This document shows positions 1 through 5,067 of a stretch of DNA of 5,332 nt, one piece after another. Source of the DNA: an uncultured Lachnospiraceae bacterium. GTDB lineage: Bacteria; Bacillota; Clostridia; Lachnospirales; Lachnospiraceae. Within the stretch, counting starts at the first letter, position 1; each line of letters opens with the position of its first letter. Both the position numbers and the translations under genes were made by a program. Location: NCBI GenBank assembly GCA_902782655.1, contig CACZNY010000384.1, positions 1 through 5,332 of the forward strand, read 5' to 3'. The notes under the pieces were generated by a model, which saw only the letters and a program-made list of their open reading frames with translations, was not told where the DNA came from and ran no database searches.

Positions 1-108
1 ACGATCCAGCCGGTGATCCTTCGCCTTATAGACGTCACTCATCCCGCCTGCACCGATCTTGCTTATTATCTCATAGCGCTCTCCTAAGAGCATTCCTTCT
101 CTCAACAT
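1..108 (-). CDS. prkC: PrkC-type Ser/Thr protein kinase, N-terminal 36 residues (truncated by window edge)
   Basis: Only the first 36 codons are present; the frame is still open at base 1, so the truncation is due to the window edge. The peptide starts [19 protein letters not shown] and continues into the glycine-rich ATP-binding loop of a Hanks-type kinase: G19, G21 and G22, then S24, V26, YKAKD at 27-31, with the catalytic lysine expected just beyond the edge. The family phosphorylates proteins on Ser/Thr; in Firmicutes it is usually membrane-anchored with extracellular PASTA domains, which cannot be checked here. The ATG at 108-106 lies 3 nt after the prpC stop codon and is preceded by a GGGGTG at 120-115 inside the prpC end (6-nt gap). 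Met6 is an alternative start but has a poorly spaced GAAGGA directly against it. The immediately upstream PP2C gene is the expected antagonist, which strengthens the call. Confidence 0.9.
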   Translation of the reverse strand, partial: MLREGMLLGERYEIISKIGAGGMSDVYKAKDHRLDR

Positions 109-111
109 AAT

Positions 112-852
112 TTACACCCCGGCCTCCGCATACGGTTCGATGACGATAACGCCTATATTATCCCTGCCTCCGTTCTCATTGGCAGCCTTGATAAGGGCGT
201 ATACCATTCCGGCAACGTCACTCTCTCCATCGATGATCATGCGTATGTCCTGATCCTCCACCATATTCGAAAGCCCGTCAGTACACATCAGTATCCGGTC
301 CCCTTCCTTAAGATGCATGTCAAAAAAGTCGATCTTAAGATCAGTGGCCGCTCCGATTGCACGTGTTATTATATTTTTATCGGGATGAACCCTGGCTTCC
401 TCCTTGTCGATCCTTCCGGCCATTACCATTTCTTCCACAAGGGAATGGTCTCTGGTTATCTGAACAATATCCTCATTCACCAGATACAGCCTGCTGTCCC
501 CCACATTTGCCACATAGATGTAGTCATCTGCTATGGTGGCTGCCACTATGGTGGTACCCATACCCTCATATTCAGGCTTTTTTCCGGCCTCCTTTATCAG
601 GGCCACATTTGCCTTCTCTATGGCATCTCTCAATATCTTGATAGGGGAAGTGAGACCCGACTCCTTTACGCAGTCAACCACATAACGGGTCGTAAAAGAA
701 GAAGCATAGTCACCGGCGGCATGACCACCCATGCCGTCTGCCACTATAAATAAATTGGGAAGATTTCCCACCGGATTCTCCGATGAGAAAACATAATCCT
801 GATTGATCTGTCGCTTTCTGCCCACGTCAGTAGCGGAAAAGGTCTTAAACAT
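112..852 (-). CDS. prpC: PP2C-family Ser/Thr protein phosphatase (PrpC/Stp)
   Basis: 246 residues, normal length for the bacterial Stp/PrpC group. It removes phosphate from Ser/Thr residues placed by the partner kinase, using two or more metal ions (Mn/Mg). All PP2C motifs are visible in order: DVGRKRQINQD at 9-19, VADGMGGHAAGD at 37-48 with metal ligands D39/G40, GTT at 99-101, ANVGDSRLYL at 115-124, ITRDHSLV at 132-139, ITRAIG at 162-167, CTDGLSNMV at 190-198 with D192, and GGRDNIGVI at 228-236 with D231. No signal peptide or membrane segment is seen, so it is cytoplasmic. The ATG at 852-850 overlaps the end of rlmN by 8 nt, and a clean GGAGG lies at 866-862, 9 nt before the start. It ends with TAA 3 nt before the kinase start, so phosphatase and kinase are surely co-transcribed. 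Nothing looks damaged. Confidence 0.96.
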   Translation of the reverse strand: MFKTFSATDVGRKRQINQDYVFSSENPVGNLPNLFIVADGMGGHAAGDYASSFTTRYVVDCVKESGLTSPIKILRDAIEKANVALIKEAGKKPEYEGMGTTIVAATIADDYIYVANVGDSRLYLVNEDIVQITRDHSLVEEMVMAGRIDKEEARVHPDKNIITRAIGAATDLKIDFFDMHLKEGDRILMCTDGLSNMVEDQDIRMIIDGESDVAGMVYALIKAANENGGRDNIGVIVIEPYAEAGV

Positions 853-1885
853 TTAAAACATCCTCCAGGTGCTTCCGCCTCAGTTGTCCGCAGGCACCGT
901 CTATATCTCTGCCCATTTCTCTCCTAATAGTAACATTTATTCCGTTTTTTTCAAGTTTAGTTTTGAAGGCCTCCACCGCCCTGTCCGTACTGGGCTTAAG
1001 TCCGCGCTCCCTCACGGGGTTTACCGGGATCAGGTTCACATGGCAGTTTAAGCCCCGTAAAAGAGAGGACAGTTCCAAAGCATCCTCATTCAGATCATTA
1101 AATCCCTTTGTAAGGGCGTATTCAAAGGTTATCCTTCTTCCGGTCCTGTCAAAATAGTATCTCACGGCATCCATCAGCTCTTCTATGGAGTATCTCTCGG
1201 CGACAGGCATAAGTTCCTTCCGCTTTTTATCATTGGGAGCATGAAGGGATATGGCCAGGCCTATCTTAAGTTTTTCATCCGCAAGCCTTCTGATCTCCGG
1301 CACCAGGCCGCAGGTACTGACCGTGATATGCCGCTCTCCGATATTAAGGCCTTTTTCGTCGTTTATGATCTCGATGAATCTTAAAAGGCTGTCATAATTA
1401 GCCAGAGGCTCCCCACTTCCCATGATGACGATATTTGAAATGCTCCTCCCCGTTATCCTTATGATGGAATAAACCTGGTCAAGCATTTCCGAGGGTTTAA
1501 GGCTCCTTACGCAGCCGTCAAGAGTGGAGGCGCAGAAGCGGCAGCCCATTCCGCAGCCCACCTGGGAGGATATGCATACACTGTCCCAGTCCCTGTACCT
1601 CATAAGGACTGATTCGATGACGTTCCCGTCACCCAGGGCAAAAAGGAACTTCTGTGTACCGTCTTCCTTCGATGTCTGGACATCCACAGCCCGTAACGAG
1701 GTATATTCCGTTTCCTCTCTGATGATACGCTTAAGGGATCCGGGGATATTGCTCATCTTCTCCGGACTGTCGGCAAGAGCGCGGTGCATCCAGGAAAAAA
1801 GCTGGTCCGAACGGTATTTTTTCTCCCCTTTTTCCAGTATGAACTCTGTCAGTTCTGCTCTGTTTAAGGATTTGATATCTGTCAT
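845..1885 (-). CDS. rlmN: Dual-specificity 23S rRNA A2503 / tRNA A37 C2-methyltransferase RlmN (radical SAM)
   Basis: 346 residues, typical for RlmN. This enzyme uses radical SAM chemistry with a methylated cysteine intermediate to place a C2 methyl on A2503 of 23S rRNA and A37 of some tRNAs. The [4Fe-4S] motif CX3CX2C is at C111, C115 and C118. The two further conserved cysteines are C104 (in SVCISSQVGC) and C332 (in DIDGACGQLR), the latter being the expected methyl-carrying residue. GSGEP at 156-160 is the SAM-binding GxGEP motif, and AISLHAPND at 211-219 is the usual family signature. The N-terminal accessory domain (1-90) is intact. The ATG at 1885-1883 gives the expected family N-terminus, and an in-frame TGA at 1915-1913 precludes a longer form; however, unlike its neighbours the gene has no recognisable Shine-Dalgarno sequence. 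It begins after the only large gap in the cluster and its TAA overlaps prpC by 8 nt. Confidence 0.97.
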   Translation of the reverse strand: MTDIKSLNRAELTEFILEKGEKKYRSDQLFSWMHRALADSPEKMSNIPGSLKRIIREETEYTSLRAVDVQTSKEDGTQKFLFALGDGNVIESVLMRYRDWDSVCISSQVGCGMGCRFCASTLDGCVRSLKPSEMLDQVYSIIRITGRSISNIVIMGSGEPLANYDSLLRFIEIINDEKGLNIGERHITVSTCGLVPEIRRLADEKLKIGLAISLHAPNDKKRKELMPVAERYSIEELMDAVRYYFDRTGRRITFEYALTKGFNDLNEDALELSSLLRGLNCHVNLIPVNPVRERGLKPSTDRAVEAFKTKLEKNGINVTIRREMGRDIDGACGQLRRKHLEDVLNV

Positions 1886-1887
1886 AT

Positions 1888-1979
1888 TTATGTTAACCCA
1901 ACATTTTGTGTGTCAATAGTTATGTCAATCCGATTTTATGTTAACCTTACTCCGGCGGCGTTTTTATGTTATGTTAACC
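1888..1979 (-). repeat. Three exact direct copies of GGTTAACATAA upstream of rlmN
   Basis: On the plus strand the 11-mer TTATGTTAACC occurs at 1888-1898, 1936-1946 and 1969-1979, all in the same orientation; on the coding (minus) strand it reads GGTTAACATAA. Copies two and three share a twelfth base (T at 1947 and 1980). Start-to-start spacing is 48 and 33 bp. A weaker copy, TTATGTCAAT, lies at 1920-1929, and the third copy is preceded by a partial unit (TTATG TTATG TTAAC). Each unit contains the palindrome GTTAAC. The last copy ends 3 nt before the rlmN start codon. They could be operator half-sites or, if transcribed, repeated RNA motifs; which regulator would bind is unknown. Confidence 0.85.
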
Positions 1980-1994
1980 TATATCCTGTATATG

Positions 1995-2017
1995 TTTACA
2001 TAATATTATTATGTAAA
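1995..2017. repeat. Perfect 10-bp inverted repeat with 3-bp spacer (candidate operator)
   Basis: The left arm TTTACATAAT (1995-2004) and right arm ATTATGTAAA (2008-2017) are exact inverted copies around ATT. The arms resemble the nearby direct repeat (TTTACATAA against GTTAACATAA). The stem is almost all A-T and is not followed by a T-run in either direction, so it is a poor intrinsic terminator. It covers the -10 element and expected start of the best promoter candidate, a usual place for a repressor site. Confidence 0.7.
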
Positions 2018-2035
2018 AAATTTATCTGTTTACAA
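2008..2035 (-). promoter_or_regulatory. Candidate sigma-A-type promoter for rlmN-prpC-prkC
   Basis: On the minus strand a -35-like TTGTAA at 2035-2030 is followed, after 16 nt, by CATAAT at 2013-2008 (five of six matches to TATAAT). Transcription would start near 2001 and give a leader of roughly 115 nt before rlmN. The -35 overlaps the rsmB stop codon and the -10 lies in the right arm of the inverted repeat. Two perfect TTGACA hexamers (1928-1923 and 1916-1911) lie further down but have no good -10 at a usable distance. This is a pattern match only, in AT-rich DNA where such matches are common. Confidence 0.4.
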
Positions 2036-2045
2036 CTTATGTAAA
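2029..2045. repeat. Second inverted repeat TTTACA-N5-TGTAAA over the rsmB stop codon
   Basis: TTTACA at 2029-2034 and TGTAAA at 2040-2045 are inverted copies separated by ACTTA. They use the same half-site words as the perfect palindrome 12 bp away. The element covers the rsmB stop codon (2032-2030) and its last three sense codons. On the minus strand it is followed after 8 nt by T6 (2020-2015), but a six-pair A-T-rich stem so far from the T-run is unlikely to terminate transcription. Confidence 0.5.
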
Positions 2046-3376
2046 TATACTCCGTAGTAGAAGCCGTCTGACTCCTCTTCTCCGGGAAGCACCAGCTTAT
2101 CCCTGATCTTTTCGAACCCGAGGCTGTCTCTTATCCACAGATCCTGATCCACAGTCTCTTCCCTGTCCACGGTGCATACGGAGAAGATAAGAGTTCCCCT
2201 GCTCTTCAGCATCTTAGCTGCATTAACAAGCATCTTTCGCTGCAGTTCCCTTAAGGACTCAAGGTCTTCCGGTCTGACCCTGTATTTAAGGTCATTTTTC
2301 CGGCCCATGACTCCGAGGCCGGAACAGGGGAGATCCGCTATGATAAGGTCATAGGCCTCCCTTTCCTCAGGAAGAATATCCTCTGCCGCAGCGTCCCGGA
2401 CGGCAGTCCTTATTATTCCAAGTCCCAGTCTCTCCCGGTTTTCCTCGATAAGGAGGCGTTTCTTCTCCGAAATATCCCTGGATTCCACGGAAAAGTCCGG
2501 GATCTTAAGGATCTTATCCTCTCTCTCCATTATGTAGGAAAGCAGGATCTCCGCAGCATGACAGCTCTTTCCTCCGGGAGAAGCGCAGAGATCAAGTATC
2601 CTGAAAGAAGAAGGCTTCCATTCCCGCACTATACTCCTTATCTCGTCACCTATGGACATGGAACTTATATCCTGTACGGAGAAAAGTCCCCTCTTAAACT
2701 CCGGAAGGACAGTCATATCGCCGTATTCCTCAATGGAAAAGGCGTAATCCCTGTTTTTCGCAGGCTTCAGCATAATCCCCTTTTCCCTAAGGAGAGACAT
2801 TAGTTCCTTAGGACTTACCCTGACGGTGTTTGTTCTTATGTAAACCGGCTGTCTCTTTAGGGAGTTTTCCAGTATCCCCACAGCCCTTTCCTCACCGAAA
2901 TCCTCTCTGAACTTCTCATATATCCAGCGGGGACAGGAATACCTTATATCCGCTTCTTTTATATCCTCCGGCTTAAAGCCTTCTCTTTCCACACTCCGGA
3001 GTACGGCGTTCACAAAGCCGGACAGGGTGCCCATATGTTTTTTCCTGGTGAGCTTCACCGCCTCATTTATCGCCGCATGAGCGGGGACGGAATCCAGAAA
3101 GAGTATCTGATATATGCCCATCCTCAGTATATTCCTGATCACAGGCTTTAATTTAGAGCTCTTAACATTGGAAAAGCGGTCGATCACATGATCCAATGTG
3201 ATCCGCCGCTCCACTGTTCCCTCAGAGAGTTTCTTGATAAAGGCCCTGTCCTCAACCTTAAGTCTGTGGTCTTCAAGAACATCCTTTATCAGAAGGTTTA
3301 GCTTCTCTTCTGTTTTTTCCTGTTTAATAAGTATCTCCAGAACATAGAGCCGGAGATCGTTTCCCTTGTCAGTCAC
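2030..3376 (-). CDS. rsmB: 16S rRNA (cytosine-967-C5)-methyltransferase RsmB
   Basis: 448 residues with the full RsmB plan: an N-terminal NusB-like helical domain (about 5-135), a linker, and a C-terminal SAM-dependent m5C methyltransferase domain. SAM-binding motif I is LDLCASPGGK at 261-270. Motif IV is ADLPCSG at 347-353 with C351, and motif VI is FSVCTVDREE at 398-407 with C401; by family knowledge the motif VI cysteine attacks the cytosine and the motif IV cysteine helps release the product. FSVQDISSM (232-240) is another family signature. The stretch between motif I and the acidic residue of motif II (D301) is about a dozen residues longer than in E. coli RsmB (extra around 281-296). 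The start is GTG at 3376-3374, overlapping the upstream peptidase gene by 8 nt (GTGACTGA) and supported by GGAGGAA at 3392-3386. It ends with TAA at the edge of the repeat-rich gap. Confidence 0.96.
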   Translation of the reverse strand: MTDKGNDLRLYVLEILIKQEKTEEKLNLLIKDVLEDHRLKVEDRAFIKKLSEGTVERRITLDHVIDRFSNVKSSKLKPVIRNILRMGIYQILFLDSVPAHAAINEAVKLTRKKHMGTLSGFVNAVLRSVEREGFKPEDIKEADIRYSCPRWIYEKFREDFGEERAVGILENSLKRQPVYIRTNTVRVSPKELMSLLREKGIMLKPAKNRDYAFSIEEYGDMTVLPEFKRGLFSVQDISSMSIGDEIRSIVREWKPSSFRILDLCASPGGKSCHAAEILLSYIMEREDKILKIPDFSVESRDISEKKRLLIEENRERLGLGIIRTAVRDAAAEDILPEEREAYDLIIADLPCSGLGVMGRKNDLKYRVRPEDLESLRELQRKMLVNAAKMLKSRGTLIFSVCTVDREETVDQDLWIRDSLGFEKIRDKLVLPGEEESDGFYYGVYLHKL

Positions 3377-4088
3377 GCCGACGGTTTCCTCCGAACAGTA
3401 ATATCAGCCTCAACAACTGTAATATGGATGTAGCCGCAGCCGCCACATAGGTAAGGGCAGCCGCCGAAAGAACCTTTTTCGTGCATACAAGCTCATCCTG
3501 GGAAAGAATGCCGTCATTTTCAAGCTGAACAAGAGCCCTGTGGCTGGCATTGAACTCCACCGGAAGAGTGACGAGCTGGAATAATACAGCAAGTGAGAAC
3601 ATCCATATTCCTACGGAGATAAAAGTCTGGCCCATCCTTCCCATAAACAAACCTATCATGATAATGGGCAGTCCCAGCTTGGAACCGAAATTAGCCGCAG
3701 GCACAAGGGCCGATCTTATGCTGAGAGGAACATACCCGTCAGCATGCTGCATCACATGCCCGCACTCATGGGCAGCCACACCGATAGCAGCCACAGAGAA
3801 GGAACCGTATACGGAATCGGAAAGATTCACTGTCTTCGAAGAGGGATTGTAGTGATCCGTAAGCTCTCCGCCGATATGCTGCACCCGGACATCACTTATA
3901 GTATTTCTTCTCAGGATCTCCTCCGCTGCCTCCGCCCCGGTTATCCCGCTGCCCGATCTCACCTGTGAATATTTCCTGAAGGTGGACTTAACATGGGCAG
4001 ATGCTGCAAGGGATAAAATAGCACCTATTATTACAAGAATATATGTCCCATTGTATGTAAGGGAATATAAGCCCATTGGATAATACAT
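3369..4088 (-). CDS. yugP: YugP-family membrane-bound zinc metallopeptidase
   Basis: 239 residues, the usual size for the neutral zinc metallopeptidase family named after B. subtilis YugP (Pfam Zn_peptidase_2). The catalytic motif is HECGH at 107-111, in VAAHECGHVMQH; H107 and H111 would bind zinc and E108 act as general base. PVEFNASHRA at 176-185 is the other conserved block, and E178 is a possible third ligand. Hydrophobic segments at about 14-31, 137-149, 155-176 and 206-232 indicate an integral membrane protein, with the active site between the first and second. The ATG at 4088-4086 has AAAGGAG at 4104-4098 with 9-nt spacing; Met5 is a weaker alternative. The gene follows fmt after 37 nt and overlaps rsmB by 8 nt. 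The substrate is not known. The neighbours are translation genes, which suggests co-regulation but does not prove a role in translation. Confidence 0.92.
   Translation of the reverse strand: MYYPMGLYSLTYNGTYILVIIGAILSLAASAHVKSTFRKYSQVRSGSGITGAEAAEEILRRNTISDVRVQHIGGELTDHYNPSSKTVNLSDSVYGSFSVAAIGVAAHECGHVMQHADGYVPLSIRSALVPAANFGSKLGLPIIMIGLFMGRMGQTFISVGIWMFSLAVLFQLVTLPVEFNASHRALVQLENDGILSQDELVCTKKVLSAAALTYVAAAATSILQLLRLILLFGGNRRRD
3386..3392 (-). promoter_or_regulatory. Ribosome binding site supporting the GTG start of rsmB
   Basis: GGAGGAA on the minus strand lies within the end of the peptidase gene. Its GGAGG core is 11 nt before the GTG at 3376-3374. It justifies the non-ATG start, since the next in-frame ATG would remove much of the NusB-like domain. 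Confidence 0.7.
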
Positions 4089-4112
4089 GTTACGATACTC
4101 CTTTCATTTTCG

Positions 4113-4130
4113 GATGACAGAGATGTCATC
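4113..4130 (-). repeat. Small perfect hairpin at the fmt stop codon
   Basis: GATGACA (4113-4119) and TGTCATC (4124-4130) form a 7-bp perfect stem with a 4-nt loop. In the transcript it covers the fmt stop codon (4128-4126) and reaches into the 37-nt gap before the peptidase gene. There is no T-run after it, so it is not an intrinsic terminator. It could affect mRNA processing or limit ribosome read-on between the two genes, or be chance. Confidence 0.5.
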
Positions 4131-5067
4131 TTCCTAAAATCTCACCTGTTTTTATCGAATTTCCCAGTAGAAAGTCATGACATTTCATCCTTTTCTTCCC
4201 CTCCAGCTGCAATTCTTCGATAACAAGTGAGCCTTTACCGCACTTAACGGTAAAACCTGATTTTGTAATACTTGTTATTTCTCCATTATTTTTAATATCT
4301 GGTGTAATATCGTCCTTTGTAACGGATGCTTTCCATATTTTCAGGGTCTTTTTTCCCAAAAAAGTATAGGCACTGGGCCAGGGATCCATGGCCCTGATAA
4401 GACGCTCTAAATATTCCGCCTCCAGGGAGAAATCCAAACGTCCGCTATCTTTTTTCAGCATTCCGGCATAGGAGGATCTTTCCCCATCCTGCTTAAGGGC
4501 TGTCAGCTTTCCGTCCCTGATGAGAGGAAGAGCTTCCACCACAAGGGAGGCTCCCAGATCCGAGAGTTTGTCAAAAAGACTCCCCCCCGTTTCATCATCT
4601 GCAATAGGGATGCTCCGCTGTAAAAGAATATCCCCCGTATCCAGGCCTTCATCCATCCTCATTATAGTAACGCCTGTTTCTTTTCTCCCATCCAATATGC
4701 TCTGCTGTATGGGAGCAGCCCCTCTGTATTCCGGAAGAAGAGAAGCGTGGATATTGATACATCCGTACTCCGGTATTTCCAGCACCTCCTTCGAAAGGAT
4801 CTGGCCGAATGCCGCAACTACAATGATGTCCGGCTTCTCCTCCCTGATACGGGAAACCGCGGCTTCCTCCTTAAGCTTTTCCGGCTGAAAGACTTCTATG
4901 CCATGCTCCAGAGCGCACTTTTTAACCGGGGATCCGGAGATCTCCTTTCCCCGTCCTCTCTCCCTGTCAGGCTGTGTCACCGCCATGGTGACATCTTCCC
5001 CGGCTTCTATCAGTTTTTCAAGGGCAGCGGAAGCAAAATCCGGTGTCCCCATAAAGACCACTCTCAT
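4126..5067 (-). CDS. fmt: Methionyl-tRNA formyltransferase
   Basis: 313 residues, the standard length. The enzyme transfers a formyl group from 10-formyltetrahydrofolate to Met-tRNA(fMet) for translation initiation in the cytoplasm. The N-terminal Rossmann-like catalytic domain (about 1-190) starts MRVVFMGTPDFA. The catalytic residues are seen as N105 and H107 in INIHASLLPEYRGAAPIQ (104-121) and D143 in MDEGLDTGDILLQ (138-150). The C-terminal OB-fold tRNA-binding domain (about 205-313) includes the RAMDPWPSAYT block (225-235). The ATG at 5067-5065 overlaps the def stop as ATGA, so the two are translationally coupled; the only SD-like signal is a weak GGGG at 5081-5078. A run of seven G lies at 4588-4582 (T160-G161-G162 region), but the frame is intact through it. 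Confidence 0.98.
   Translation of the reverse strand: MRVVFMGTPDFASAALEKLIEAGEDVTMAVTQPDRERGRGKEISGSPVKKCALEHGIEVFQPEKLKEEAAVSRIREEKPDIIVVAAFGQILSKEVLEIPEYGCINIHASLLPEYRGAAPIQQSILDGRKETGVTIMRMDEGLDTGDILLQRSIPIADDETGGSLFDKLSDLGASLVVEALPLIRDGKLTALKQDGERSSYAGMLKKDSGRLDFSLEAEYLERLIRAMDPWPSAYTFLGKKTLKIWKASVTKDDITPDIKNNGEITSITKSGFTVKCGKGSLVIEELQLEGKKRMKCHDFLLGNSIKTGEILGR

Larger units (their letters stand above)
1886..2029. other. 144-nt AT-rich, repeat-rich intergenic region between rsmB and rlmN
   Basis: This is the only substantial gap in the cluster. It is rich in A and T except for a short GC island around 1951-1960. It holds three exact direct copies of an 11-mer, a perfect inverted repeat, part of a second one, and several -35-like hexamers. 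Reading the minus strand, TTNACA hexamers start at 2045, 2017, 1977, 1944, 1928, 1916 and 1896, all in the same orientation (the first lies just inside rsmB). No open reading frame with a ribosome binding site and no canonical terminator was found. The likely role is a promoter/operator region for rlmN-prpC-prkC; this is an inference. Confidence 0.75.

Noticed and set aside
313..753. 146-codon plus-strand open frame opposite prpC
   Set aside because: It is antisense to a gene with all PP2C motifs, its translation resembles no family, and it has no supporting RBS or context.
1887..1916. Promoter TTGACA (1916-1911) with CATAAA (1892-1887) giving a leaderless rlmN mRNA
   Set aside because: The -10-like hexamer ends only 1 nt before the ATG, so transcription would start inside the coding region and lose the start codon.
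1524..1919. 131-codon plus-strand open frame opposite the start of rlmN
   Set aside because: It is antisense to intact RlmN, including the cysteine motif region, and its composition (Ser/Arg rich) is typical of a shadow frame.
1995..2020. Perfect palindrome as an intrinsic terminator of rsmB
   Set aside because: On the minus strand the T-run (2020-2015) precedes and partly overlaps the stem instead of following it; on the plus strand the stem is followed by A-rich sequence. The stem is almost entirely A-T.
1888..2045. DnaA boxes or Rex operators
   Set aside because: The repeats do not match TTATCCACA-type DnaA boxes, and the inverted pairs lack the TTGTTAA/TTAACAA arms of a Rex site. No origin genes are nearby.
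3410..3592. 60-codon minus-strand frame within the peptidase gene
   Set aside because: It is out of frame with the clearly real membrane peptidase and reads as a Ser/Arg/Leu-rich shadow.
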